Of a stretch of 64,000 bases of DNA, positions 1 to 11,800 are shown piece by piece. Positions within the stretch are counted from its first letter, which is position 1. The number at the start of each line of letters is the position of its first letter. The translations under genes were made by a program, and so were the position numbers. The stretch comes from Glandiceps talaboti. Its lineage: Eukaryota; Hemichordata; Enteropneusta; Spengelidae. The notes beneath the pieces were generated by a model. It worked only from the letters and a program-made list of their open reading frames with translations, was not told the DNA's origin and searched no databases. The DNA lies in assembly GCF_964340395.1 (NCBI RefSeq), contig NC_135553.1:21808949-21872948 (forward strand). Reading direction: 5' to 3'.

Positions 1-68
1 GTATATTTAAAGTCTTTCAATGTAATTCTTATTCAAGTCATTTATATTTCATTTTTTTCATCAAAATA

Positions 69-187
69 TTACTCAACAGAATCTGACGTTTTCCTCGGGT
101 GGAAGCAATCATCTTGGACATCGTTTGTTTTGATGGGAAGAAGGGTTGCACACACGGGATCACTCTCCATGAACTTGCATGACTTAC
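69..187 (-). CDS. Candidate terminal exon, copy 1
   Basis: A 119-bp open segment read from an AG at 188-190 to a TAA at 69-71. It encodes about 39 residues starting GKSCKFMESDPVC and ending HPRKTSDSVE. A second copy at 14892-15010 has exactly the same length, no indels and the same stop, although the flanks carry indels. By eye there are about 12 substitutions, roughly 7 of them replacements, so purifying selection is weak at best. The first bases, GTAAGTC after CAG, would also make a perfect splice donor, so the exon could instead lie on the other side of the junction. I do not recognise the protein family. Other exons would lie upstream on the minus strand and I cannot place them. Confidence 0.35.
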
Positions 188-758
188 CTGGTTGGAAACG
201 TGTGAAGAAGTGAACCTTGTATGTATTATGCAACACATTTCCAGATGTACATGTAAGTGTGTATAGGAACAGTCCGGGCCTTCTTGCAAGAATTTGCGAA
301 GGCGCAAAAATAGTCTATTTTGAGACAATCATATATACAAACAGTGTTATGATACTTCGATATTTCTTCAAATGTCTGGCTGTTTAGCTACAATTATTAA
401 TACTCTTCAGATGGAAAATCGTTAATTACGCATGTTTCTTAGATCAAAAGTTCAATGTCGGATACATAATTGTTTTTACTTTGAGGTGGGGGTGGGGCCA
501 TTTTACTTCAACTCCAACAAAAACAGTTGTACATTTAATGGATCAATTTTGTGCTCCTAAATACAAATATGTAAAGATGTCAATCATCAACTTGAGAAAT
601 GGAAGAATTATTTTAATGCAAGGCACTAAAATACATTAAACTGTCGATAAAAGAGCTTTTTTTCTCATGAAATATTGGCTTTGTATTTATAGCAATACAC
701 TGCTACACAGATTTGAAATTGATTTGCTGCTGTTCACTTCAGGCCAATTTAGTTTGAA

Positions 759-814
<56 letters not shown>

Positions 815-1697
815 AGGGGTGGTGAGACCTAACTACTATAAGAATTTAGCTTTTTATTCTACATTCAAGGATTGATCCCGACCCTTATTTTCACATTACA
901 ACTGTTCAATGTCAATTATTAAGATATTGAATAATTCCAATTCATTTTATTAAGAATAACATTATATTCTCTTGAGCAGGTGGCATGGTGCTTCCTTGAA
1001 CAAGGACAAATCACTGAAATGCATATTGGTGTTATAGATAATAGATGTAAAATACTTTTGGAAGGTTTACAAATGAATCCGTAGTCTCAGGTCATGCATA
1101 AATGCGTTACATGCCAAATACTGTTCCACATCTTGCAACTCGAGGTCATTTTCCGGCTTTCCATTATTGAAAGATGACCTCTTTCATGCGGTATTTGGCA
1201 GATAACTTTAAATGCATGCGTCCCATATAGCTAAATGGTGAATGTTTTTAATTAATAAGTCATTTGCATAATTAATGTTATGTTGGTAATAAGGCAAAGT
1301 AGTATGAATGGAACTTTCAAGTTTAATATATAATTTGGTACATGCATGGATGACAAAAAAGCACAAATATCTAATATCGATTGACGATGCAGGGTTCAAT
1401 TTCATTGCGTCATTTGCATAATTAATGATTTTAGGTTATTCTGCTGCATCTTCATACGTTGATGATAACAAAGGATATAAGAACAACAATCACTCTTTCA
1501 GTTTACATTTTAATTATGTATTGATAATGTTGACCTTTGTTTCTACTTAGCTATATTATTCCCATAAAAATTATACATATTAGTTACTCAAAATCTATTT
1601 TCCTTTATGGTATATCATATTATTTGATGGGAATTAAAGGTAGTTGAGGTATTTTGGGTCTTAATGCTCTCATTGTGAAATAAATAAAATTGTGGAA
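188..1697. other. Non-coding stretch
   Basis: No supported gene. AT-rich DNA with a (TG)n tract at 762-812; the ORFs present are short and have no recognisable similarity. Confidence 0.6.
762..812. repeat. (TG)n microsatellite
   Basis: An uninterrupted dinucleotide run of about 51 bp. Confidence 0.95.
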
Positions 1698-1898
1698 TTA
1701 AAAGTGTGACTGTAATGTCTTACTAAATCTCTCAGCAGAACCCTTGTGCGTAAACCTATATGATGTATGGAGGGGGGACTGGTGGAATTGGGCCAAATAA
1801 TGAAATTTATATTTCGGCCAGTAATTCTTCTCAACCGCAACCAGAATTCCTGATGAGGCTAATATGACCAGAACGTGAAATGCCATCAGTATCACCAT
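1698..1898 (-). CDS. Small ORF with hydrophobic N-terminus
   Basis: An ATG-initiated ORF of 66 codons. Residues 2-22 (VILMAFHVLVILASSGILVAV) would make a signal peptide or signal anchor, followed by a basic, aromatic stretch. It lies upstream, in the minus-strand sense, of the candidate terminal exon at 69-187, so it could be the first exon of the same small secreted or membrane protein. No clear splice donor joins them and I recognise no homologue. Chance cannot be excluded. Confidence 0.15.
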   Translation of the reverse strand: MVILMAFHVLVILASSGILVAVEKNYWPKYKFHYLAQFHQSPLHTSYRFTHKGSAERFSKTLQSHF

Positions 1899-2039
1899 AA
1901 GCTTGGAAGGGTATATCGACTAAGTGGGATGTTCGCATGTACGGTTTCGTGTTAGAATTACTGTCGACATACCTTAAATGATCAAGTTTGGGTGTGAATC
2001 GCGATTGTTGTAGCACGATATACGGTGGCCATGTTTGTC

Positions 2040-3146
2040 ACGCACATGAGAACTGAACGTATTCTGTAATTCATAGTCCAAATTAGTCACATCAAAAAGT
2101 ATATTTCCGGCAGATTTTGATGAAAAATCTTTTTCCATTCATATAAATAAAAAAAAAGATATAACATTGTATAAAAATAAAAGAAAATGAATTGTTTTAG
2201 ATTATTTTATGAACTTGCTGATAGCTAGTCTTTAGGTGCATGTACAACGAAATTCGATCGAATGTAGCTCAAAGCCCGTCTCAAGCTGTGCTAAAACTAC
2301 CTACTGAGAGTGAGTTTTTCTTATTGATCACAGTATAATCTTTCACTCCCTGGTGTTTAATTCTAAACAAATTATTGATAAAGACAAGGCTGGGTGGTGG
2401 ACTACAGAGATTACATGACACACTTGTAATTGTACTCAATTTATGCATTAGACACTTCAACTTACCACCTGGGTGTATGTGTATATGACACACATAATAT
2501 TAGCGAGTGTATAGTATAGTATTCAAATAGTATTCAATTCACCCGAAGCTGTCGTCTGGCGGAAAGTTCTTACCAGTGAAGTTTACCAAAAGAAGTTGAT
2601 CGGAATTGCTGTCGACGAGGACAACAAATAAATCGTAACAGGACACAAAATAAATCACGCAAATAGGACGTGTTCACAACGATCGTCTGTAGGAAACACG
2701 GTACGGATCGCCTTTTTTAGGGTGTAATTGTACACCACAGACGGCACATTCCGTACACATAAGGGACCGGTCAGTTTCTTCGGCCTGGGGGGGGGACCGG
2801 TGGATTGGGGGGGGGGTGTCACCCTGTTTTTGAAATTGGCAGTAGGGGGGGGGTCATGCTGTTTTCAAAATTGTGGATAGGGGGGTCATTGTGTTTTGGA
2901 TTGTCATAGAAGAAAAAAATCCTTTTTCTACAATGGCATATAGCAAGTTGTCTGAAATGTGGTACATGTAAATATTTGTTTTTCTCCCTGTTTCTTACAT
3001 GAATTCTTACTTATTAGTTCAGGCATAACTATATAACGCAATAATTGTATATTACAGCATACGTTTTGTCATCATCAATGTATTTTTCAAATTAAATGAC
3101 ATTTAATGCTTCTCTTCTTAAGATATTGCCTAATTACCTAGTCTAG
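2040..3146. other. Non-coding, with G-rich tandem segment
   Basis: No supported gene. At about 2786-2890 a roughly 55-bp unit with runs of 7-10 G followed by a GTCAT or GTCAC/CTGTTTT motif repeats about three times. The G runs could form quadruplexes. Confidence 0.5.
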
Positions 3147-3231
3147 TTGCTAGACCTTGGATGTTCTCCCGATACAATACAACACACGGTCGAACATTGC
3201 TATCGAGGATGGAACATCCAAGGTCTAGCAA
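3147..3231. repeat. Hairpin element with 20-bp perfect arms
   Basis: Arms at 3147-3166 (TTGCTAGACCTTGGATGTTC) and 3212-3231 are perfect reverse complements around a 45-bp centre containing CTCCCGATAC. The layout resembles 3691-3761, which suggests a very small inverted-repeat element family. Confidence 0.75.
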
Positions 3232-3519
3232 AAGTCATCTCTACAGTTCAGGGATATAATTTAACTGCCAATCAGAGAACCGCATTGGCGACAAGCACAA
3301 ACAGAGGACGATAGCTGATTTTTTCATGCATATTCAGCTTAAGGAGGGGGCTTGTAAAAATAACCACCTTAACTGAAATGTGTGAATGACAAGGTCTATA
3401 CACTCATCAAACTCACAATTACCATAAACTAATAAGACATAATAGTTAGTAGTTTGTTATCATGATGTGATGTTGGACATTAGTATTATAGAGCATTAGC
3501 ATTATTGAGATCATGGGTT

Positions 3520-3627
<108 letters not shown>

Positions 3628-3690
3628 TACATGGTCCAACCCATGGCCATATGTCATCTCAATGGAATGTGAAGTCTGAAAATGACATTA

Positions 3691-3761
3691 GCTAGACGTT
3701 CGGGCAAGCCCTCACTGCGTTCGCTCATCGTATCGGGAGAAGGCCCGGCCGAACGTCTAGC
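3691..3761. repeat. Hairpin element with 13-bp arms
   Basis: GCTAGACGTTCGG at 3691-3703 and its reverse complement at 3749-3761 flank a centre containing ATCGTATCGGGAGA. The element at 3147-3231 shares the GCTAGAC ends and a TATCGGGAG-like centre (reverse orientation). Confidence 0.65.
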
Positions 3762-3826
3762 AGCAAGACTTCTAATTACCGAAAATCATTAATTATGCAC
3801 ATGACTTATCTAAAAGCTATGAAAGT

Positions 3827-3837
3827 AAACGAGCTCG

Positions 3838-3871
<34 letters not shown>

Positions 3872-3902
3872 AAAAAAAAAACAAACAAACAAACGAGCTC
3901 GA
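3827..3902. mobile_element. Poly(A)-only insertion with 12-bp target duplication
   Basis: A long A-tract with an (AAAC)n end lies between two copies of AAACGAGCTCGA (3827-3838 and 3891-3902). This is the footprint expected of a severely 5'-truncated, target-primed retrotransposition that carried little more than the tail. Confidence 0.6.
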
Positions 3903-6004
3903 GTTTCCGAAAATTCGTTTCGGTCCCACACAGGCGACCTTCTCTAGGGATAGGCTGTATTATATATCACTGATTAAAGTACACGTGCATCGGTCGTAGC
4001 ATGTATGGTGGTCTAAAACTACATAAATCAGCCTTACAGGACATGTGCACCATATATGAGTTTATCGATGATTGTATAAAAATATATGGAATTTAGTGCC
4101 TGCATTCTTACGACATAGATTAATTACTAAAAATCATTATCATACAAACTGTCCGTTTGCTGGCCATGCATTGAAAGATGCAAAAGAAAATCGCACGTGA
4201 ACACTTTTTAAAAAAAAAGAAAATTGGCAAACTCTCCGTATCCAAACTAATAACTATAGGTATGACAAAATAAGTTATTTGTTGTGGCAAATCACGGGAA
4301 GTATCGGGTGATTAATCTGTATCATGATCAGCCACACTGGTGACTTATGTAAACTAGATATTTTCTTTCTGTCCACCAGGAAAGGTCCAACTGTCACATG
4401 ATTTACCATGGGAGGGTTGGGGGGGGCAGGTCTGTAAAGATTTGAAATGGAAAGTGCAAACTCTCAATATTCAAACTAGTACAGACATCACATCTATAAA
4501 CTCACGTACTGGATTGTTTGTAGTGTGCAAACAATATGTTGAATCAGATCGCCGGTGATTAATCATTGCAAGCCATTCAACACATGTCGCACAAGTGATT
4601 GGTGTGACAACTAATGCAGGCAAGCTTGTGTATGGATACTCTATGGATACCTTTCTTTCGTTACTTAAGCAAATGTCCAGGTGTCACATAATTCGTAACT
4701 CTTAAAATTGTATTATTTGAAAAATGTTAGTCTATGCAGCATTGCAACGACAGTATCAGGTAACGTTGAATCAGTCCTTATTTTCCAGAATGTCTGTTTT
4801 TTTATCCAAATGCACCTTGGAGCATAACTACCCAAATATCAAACCTATTTCCCAAATATTTTCTAAATTTGTGATTTTTGACCGAGTACTGACGATTTAG
4901 TTCAAGGAAACAAGTCCAAGATTTACTTAAAAAATCAACACTTATTTGAAGTACACGACGTTTCGGCTGTACACGGACAGCCATTTTCAAGGGTTAAGAC
5001 AGTACAAAAGAAGAAAAAAGTCGAATTAAAAACAAACTGTTGTGCGAAATCACAGTAAATAGTAAACTATGGATCTGCAATATGGATAAAAAGTGTTGGT
5101 ATGTAAGTAGTGTAAGTTTTGTTTCTTCCATATGCAGTGATAGAAGCTGCCGGCAATTTCTGGAAAAGCCGGGTTTGTCTATATATTTCGTTACCAAATT
5201 CACATTCATTTCAGAAATACTTCAATCATTCTTTCGTATTTGAGGACAGTGGTGGTTTAATGTCCAATACACTTATGTGAATATAAATTATTGAATTTAA
5301 TAGAGTTATTGAAATTATTTTATTATACATAATTTCCTTGAACTTATTTTTGACCGAGACGTTAATAGTAGTAGGCTAGTTGATATCTGACATTGGCTTA
5401 GTATGTGATTTCAAAAATTATTTTCTAATTTGGAATTGATTTATGTCATTATTTGGTATACATGAGGTCGCAGAGTGTATCATTTGGTTATGTTATTGAC
5501 AGTGAAAGAGGGTACCCACTAGCACTGGCAGTCAAACAACATCGAGTTATTTTGAAGTGTAGTTTCCACAGGGCGTGTGGTGACAGATCTCTCAGATTTC
5601 CTTGACTTTATGGGACGGACATCTTTGGTTGTTGTGGTACGTATGTGTCATGTGAATAGCTGGTATCAGTCCACTCAAACAGAAAGATATTATTTTAATG
5701 TAAAATAAATTTGTTTTGGATATTCATCTTTTATGTGTACTATCCTATCATTCGATGTTGTTTAATCAAAACACTTTACAATTGGTAGCTACTACATCAT
5801 CAGAGACATTATAGCAGATCACGCTGTTGTTAGCTCCTGTTTGTGAATAAGTAGTACAAGGGTAAATAATACGTTAATTTTAATAGAATATTTTTTATGC
5901 CAAAATTCCAAATATGTCATTTCTGGATCGTAACACTATTACAAAAGAAATTCCTTTGATCTTTTAATGGGAGTGTGGTGGACACGGGCTATAAACTGTA
6001 TCGA
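3903..6004. other. Non-coding stretch
   Basis: I see no gene, RNA gene or organised repeat. The ORFs near 4800-5240 lie on both strands over the same bases and resemble nothing I know. Confidence 0.5.
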
Positions 6005-6265
6005 GTAAGTGACGATCGCACAATGTCACACAAGCTCAATAAAGCGAACTTCGTTTGTTTAGGAGGAGGGGGGGACTGGCATCATAGCGATTGCTGAACT
6101 CCATTTTCGCCAAATTTCAACGGAAAACTTTCACTCCTTCAATGATAACAGCTTTTGTATTTACCACTGAGATGTTAATGAGTTGATAACAATTTACTTC
6201 TAATGTGATATATGGTGCTGGACTTTTGGTAGTATTTTAATGGGTTTGCATATTTATTGTTTTCG
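6005..6265. mobile_element. Terminal-inverted-repeat element, copy 1 (partial)
   Basis: It begins GACGATCGCACAATGTCACA, continues with AAGCTCAATAAAGCGAAC, then a poly-G patch, then a segment (about 6118-6260) that matches the reverse complement of 63840-64000. The same ends occur at 31752-32013 and 63693-64000, which makes this a dispersed non-autonomous DNA-transposon family. No second terminus was found here, so this copy looks truncated. Confidence 0.6.
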
Positions 6266-7660
6266 GTAATACTTAGCAAGTCTTACAAATGCAATCTTCA
6301 AATACATTCTACATATATATGTTAACTTGCGGCAACCTCTACTGTAACACACCTACTCCATGTTCTATATGCTGTAATTTGTCAATACGTAGTCACGTGG
6401 TATTTAGAATTTTCGCACTGGTCAACGCAAATGGTGTTTACCGATCAACAATTTTCGTGATGATGACAGTATGGACATTATCACTAAAAGCTGATGACGT
6501 CACATGTGCATGTTTGCATGTTTTCACAGTAAACTAGTATGGCGTCAGCTTCTGCTGGTGGAGTAGATGCTAGCTTAGAAACTTCATGTTATTTTTTTAC
6601 AATTTTCTGAAGACAAACTTGCAACCTTTGTATCACAAAGGCTTTGGAATGAACAAAGGTGGTAATTATCAAAGGAGTAAACTTTTGCAGATTCCTGTGC
6701 TGTTTTTCGAACTACCTTCACTGTTGCCATATGCTTATGATAACCCTACGATGTGTACGCTTACATCATAACTTATCATACTTTTTTGGCACCGCATGCG
6801 CATGCAATGGGGGAATTGGTATGGTGTGTTACAAACACCTATCCATGTTGACTGATCGTCTTGGTGCAACATCATATATGAGTTTGCCTCGGGCTTGTGG
6901 GTCACCCCAACTCGGTTCCACCCTTTTGTTCGAGTGACCCACAGGCCCGAGGGACACTGACGTATTAATTTTGCCATTGCGATCATGTCAGTAAACATGA
7001 ATGGTAGACATGGACAGCGTATACATGTAAACGTTTCGTGAACTTTAAATCTGCACTATCTGCAGCTGGGCCAGTTTTTAAATAATTGTGTTAGATGCAA
7101 TGACATACCTCTCAATTTTGTATAATTATAAGGTTTATTGATTACGATTTATCTATAGGTACACCTGTATCTGTGACTGTACCACGGTAATGAACGTAAT
7201 TAATTATATTATATATTACGGTACAGATCCTGAAACCAGTATCCCACATTTTAAATACTCACCTAAAACGTATAATCATTCATCACAAATAAAAATGAAT
7301 ACGTGCCGATCTCAGTGACTGACAGTATCAGCTTGTGTTTCAGTATTGAAATTTTACTTGAGCGCTACCACATCAAGGCTATTTCAATGAAGATTTGTAA
7401 GATTTATACCCTGTCACTAAACTACGTATAGATAAAATCGACCTTAATTAACAGGTATGATGTAGGTTTTTTTTATAACTTAGTATTTGAACAATTCTTA
7501 ATTTAGCGAATATATTTTCGTTGCTTGATGGAAAAGAAATGTTCCAGTTGCAACCAGTGCAGATTTAAAATTACAACTAATGAATATCTATCTTCCATTC
7601 ATTTGAATTATAACCGTAGGCATAAATATACAGGATAAAACGAGTAAAGGATTAAGACTC
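6266..7660. other. Non-coding stretch upstream of the fucosyltransferase-like gene
   Basis: No supported gene apart from the hairpin at 6887-6952 and the promoter just downstream. Short ORFs on both strands have no recognisable similarity. Confidence 0.5.
6887..6952. repeat. Strong 19-bp stem hairpin
   Basis: CCTCGGGCTTGTGGGTCAC (6887-6905) pairs with 6934-6952 over 19 positions with one G-U wobble, closing a 28-nt loop. The folded RNA would be about 66 nt. It could be a tiny fold-back element or a microRNA-like precursor; the sequence does not decide. Confidence 0.65.
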
Positions 7661-7662
7661 TG

Positions 7663-7670
7663 TATAAAAA
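7663..7670 (+). promoter_or_regulatory. TATA box of the fucosyltransferase-like gene
   Basis: TATAAAAA lies 127 bp before the ATG at 7797, in a position compatible with transcription starting near 7690-7700. No other promoter element was recognised. Confidence 0.5.
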
Positions 7671-7796
7671 GATACGAGGCAGCTGTTTCATCAATTTAAC
7701 ATCGATAATAATAATTTACGCCATCAATCATTCGATATTGGTTCTTTGCTGTCATCACCATATTTCGCTCATCGTCGTCTGTCTTCACAAATCAGG

Positions 7797-8791
7797 ATGG
7801 CCAAGCAAGCTTTGCTTTTCATATTAGTCTGCACTTTTACATTCGGATGTATCCTCTACTGGGAGAAATTTGGAATTTCGAAGATAAGGTTTTCTGCCGA
7901 CATTTCCACTCATCAATCTGAAACACCGACGGGCGACAGACGAATTTCGTCTTCTTTTACTCATATGAACTCTGATAATTTGACGACAAATACGGAAAAT
8001 AAGAGAGATTCGACAAAGGACAGTGCATCTGATAAGGCAGTCAAGAAAGATTTGAGGAAGGACACTGTAGCGAATTATAAGACAGCAAGATACCTGTTGC
8101 CAATCGAATACTACAATAGCGGTCCTAATTATTTGTACAGGAATTTCAGGATTGCAGCAATAGTGGCAATGTATCAAAATAGATCCATTGTAGAAATATC
8201 GTTCCCAAGACATCACAGTCAAGGTAGAGGGTTAGAAACGGACTTGAGAATGTTCAATTCCACTTTTGATGTAGACCAATTACATAAAGTGCTTCATACT
8301 ATATCACTGGAGAACTTTAAACGAGAATGTAACAACACAGTGAACGCTGTTATGATGTCAATGTCCAGTGCAAACTCTTCAGATAGGTTAGAAAATTATG
8401 AAATGCACAGACTGATATATCGGAAGCTGTATGGAATTGATCTTCCAATAATAAGTAAAGATGAAAAGAGGAGGATAGTTCATGATGACACGTATGGTGT
8501 AGGTCCACACAACGAACAGATGAAATGTTTAGGAATGTTCCATATGTTAGCGTATCCGCATGCCACAATACCCGAAATAAACAATATCTCAGCAAAGATT
8601 GATAGATACCTACAGCGATCAAAGGGAATTCGTGATGTAGCGGAAGCTGCAATGGATCGGATGTGTGATGGAAAACCTTATCTTGCGATACATTGGAGGA
8701 ATAAGAGTGGTGAAGGGTAAGATCAAGTTTGATGGATTGTATCGATGTACTAATAGTATCCAGTATGTATGTATGTATGTATGTATGTATG

Positions 8792-8822
<31 letters not shown>

Positions 8823-11800
8823 TTATGTATGTATAGGTATGTATGTATGTATGTATGTATGTATGTATGTATGTATGTATGTATAGGTATGTATAGGTAT
8901 GTATGTACTTGATTTTGATTTTGATTTGATTTATTTCAGCACAAGAAAATAAACATTCAGTACACAGTTATACAGAAAACAGTTACAACAGACAAAATAA
9001 ACGTTATTGTGCTGGGATAACACAGAAAAGTTAAAAACTTATTTCCACTGTGGTCCCACATAGAACAGACAAACTCAACTTTACCAAAATACAGATTAAA
9101 CTCACAAGAGACAAAACAACAATCAGTTAAAAAGGAAGTCATCCTTTACACATCGATCCATTAAATCATAAAAGTATCCTTTCAACCTTTTCTTTAAAAG
9201 AGTACTAGAAGTTACATCTGTACATTACTAAGCTTGGTACTTTGTTCCATTGCACACTGGCTGTATAAACAAAACTATTCTGATAAAACCGAGCCCCGCC
9301 TGGAATAGAATAGGGACCGGATCTAGTTCTATATACATGACTATTAAAAACAAATGGATCGGATAGATACTTCGGTGCCAATCCTGTTCTAACTCTATGT
9401 ACATGGTTGAGCTTAACATATGAAACCCTGTGGCCGACGGGGAGCCATCCCAATTCTTTGAAGTGAGTTGGTTCAATATGAGTCCGCGGTGGCATATCCA
9501 GGACAAATCGAATAATCTTATTTTGAGAAGTTTGTAGTTTGTGTTTGCTTTTCATAGTCAAGGCACTATACCAATATGAGCTGGCATAATCAAAATGGCA
9601 TTGAACTAGACAATTAGCGAGTATAGTTTTCTGATATTAGTATCTAAGAATTTCTTATTGCGATATAAAAACTTCAGACGAGAGTGTGATTTTTTAACAA
9701 CCTTAGCTGCCATAGATTCACCTGACAAGGATTGGTCCAAGTCAGCTCCAAGGTAGTGAACACATTGTCTGGCAGCGATATCGAACCGCCATACGAAACT
9801 TGCATCTCCGAACATTGTTTTAGTTTTCGATTAGAGCCAAACAAGATGGATTCCGTTTTACCGAGATGCAAGGATAATTTATTATCAATTAACCACTCAT
9901 TTAGATGTTCTAACTCCGTGCTAAGCTTCGCTCGGATCTGTTCAACATCTGTGCCAGACACCACAAGAACGGAATTATCTGCATATAAGAGTAATTTACA
10001 TGTTACTGCTGATTGCATGTCATATACATATAACGAAAAAAGCAAGGGTCCTAATATAGAGCCCTGTGGAACACCACAATGGACTGGGTTGTGGTTAGAT
10101 AGGATTCCATTCACGTTTACGGCCTGAGTTCTACCAGACAGATATGACTTGAACCATTGCATTGACTGTTTGCTCACGCCACAGGCACCGAGCTTTTCCA
10201 ACAGTATCGCATGGTTAACTGTATCAAAAGCTTTTTGTAGATCTATCAAAACCATACCGGTCAATTCCCCTTTGTTCATGTTTGACCTGATACAGTCAGT
10301 GAGGTGGATTAAACAGGTGTCTGTAGAATACCTAGGCCGAAAACCAAATTGAAATCTATATAAAAGGTCATTCTGTTGAAGATACTGTTCAAATTGATTG
10401 TAAATTACTCTTTCTAATATCTTGGATATCACACTCAAAATTGACACTGGTCTATAATTGCCTTCGAAGGTCTTATCTCCCTTTTTGTACAATGGTACCA
10501 CTCTAGCACGTTTTAGTTCTGATGGCACTTCTCCATGGTGAATGGAGAGGTTTATGATATGAGTACTAATTTATTGGGCTCCATCGATGATAAACCTAGC
10601 AGGAAGGCCATCTATGCCAGTGGCTTTGTCCTTGCCGATTTGACCAATAATATCGATAATTACCGACTCGTCAACAGCAGATAACCCAAAAGAGTTCTGA
10701 GTTCTGAGATACATTTTGTTTTGAGTAGAAATCGTGTACATGTTTACAACCAAAACGGCCTTTACTAAGAGTTAACTTGTTCACTAATGAAGATGCTATG
10801 GTTGTAAAGAAATCATTACATTTCTGGGCTACTTTTGAACTATCGAAGCTGATGTCATCGCCAAGCCAATGTTTCAACTAGACGAACCTGTTTTTCTAGA
10901 TGTATGTATGTATGTATGTATGTATGTATGTATGTATGTATGTATGTATGTGATCATGTACGTGTATGTGTATATATTTGTGTTAATGAGCCTTGAGATT
11001 AATATTATTGTTAATTACAAATTATACCCATGTTTTGTTTTCTAAAGGTGCAGATCTCGATGTGATAAAATTCCTTTGATGGTACAGACTAATGAAAATG
11101 CCGTAAACGTGGTTCGCGATATCCGTATGCTCCTTCATCAATATAATCTATCATGTACATATGTTGCTTATCCACCATATGCAGCGGTAAGATTATTTGT
11201 AATTCATACATTAGCGGACGCCTTTTCCTTAAGACATATTTCGGTATTTTAGACATGTTAGACATATTTCAATATTGATATAAATAAAGAAACAGCGTAT
11301 TAATTACATTCAAATGAAATGGACCATTTAGTAGAGCAACAGAGGCCTGAAAAGTGGCCTAGTTCTCGAGATACCGCAACCGGAAAATAATCAGCATATA
11401 TCAAACTCTTGATGACAATGCAAATTCATAATGACATAGCCAAAAATTATTGCAACTTAAGTTAGAGCACAATATGTAACATGGTGTAGGAAGACTAAAA
11501 CCAACATTTGTTCGGATAAAATAAAAATACTATGCGTTGGGTTTGTGGATCATATTGAAGTTTTAATGTGTTTAGGTTGAACATGTTTATGTGTTTGTAT
11601 TTGATAGGTATTAGTCGGCACACGGGAACCATTTCCCCCCTCAAAAATAAGCGTGTTAACATAGAAACGGCCATCTTTTGAGCCAAAATCACATTTTGTC
11701 TTCCTGTAGTTCAGCAATGGAAACCTGGAGAGACACTTAATGTTTTGCTGGACACCTTTATCCTAACAATAATGAGGTTTCTATATGTCAAATTCTATGT

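Noticed and set aside
7824-8652. Antisense ORFs opposite exon 1 of the fucosyltransferase-like gene.
   Set aside because: Shadows of the coding strand without recognisable motifs.
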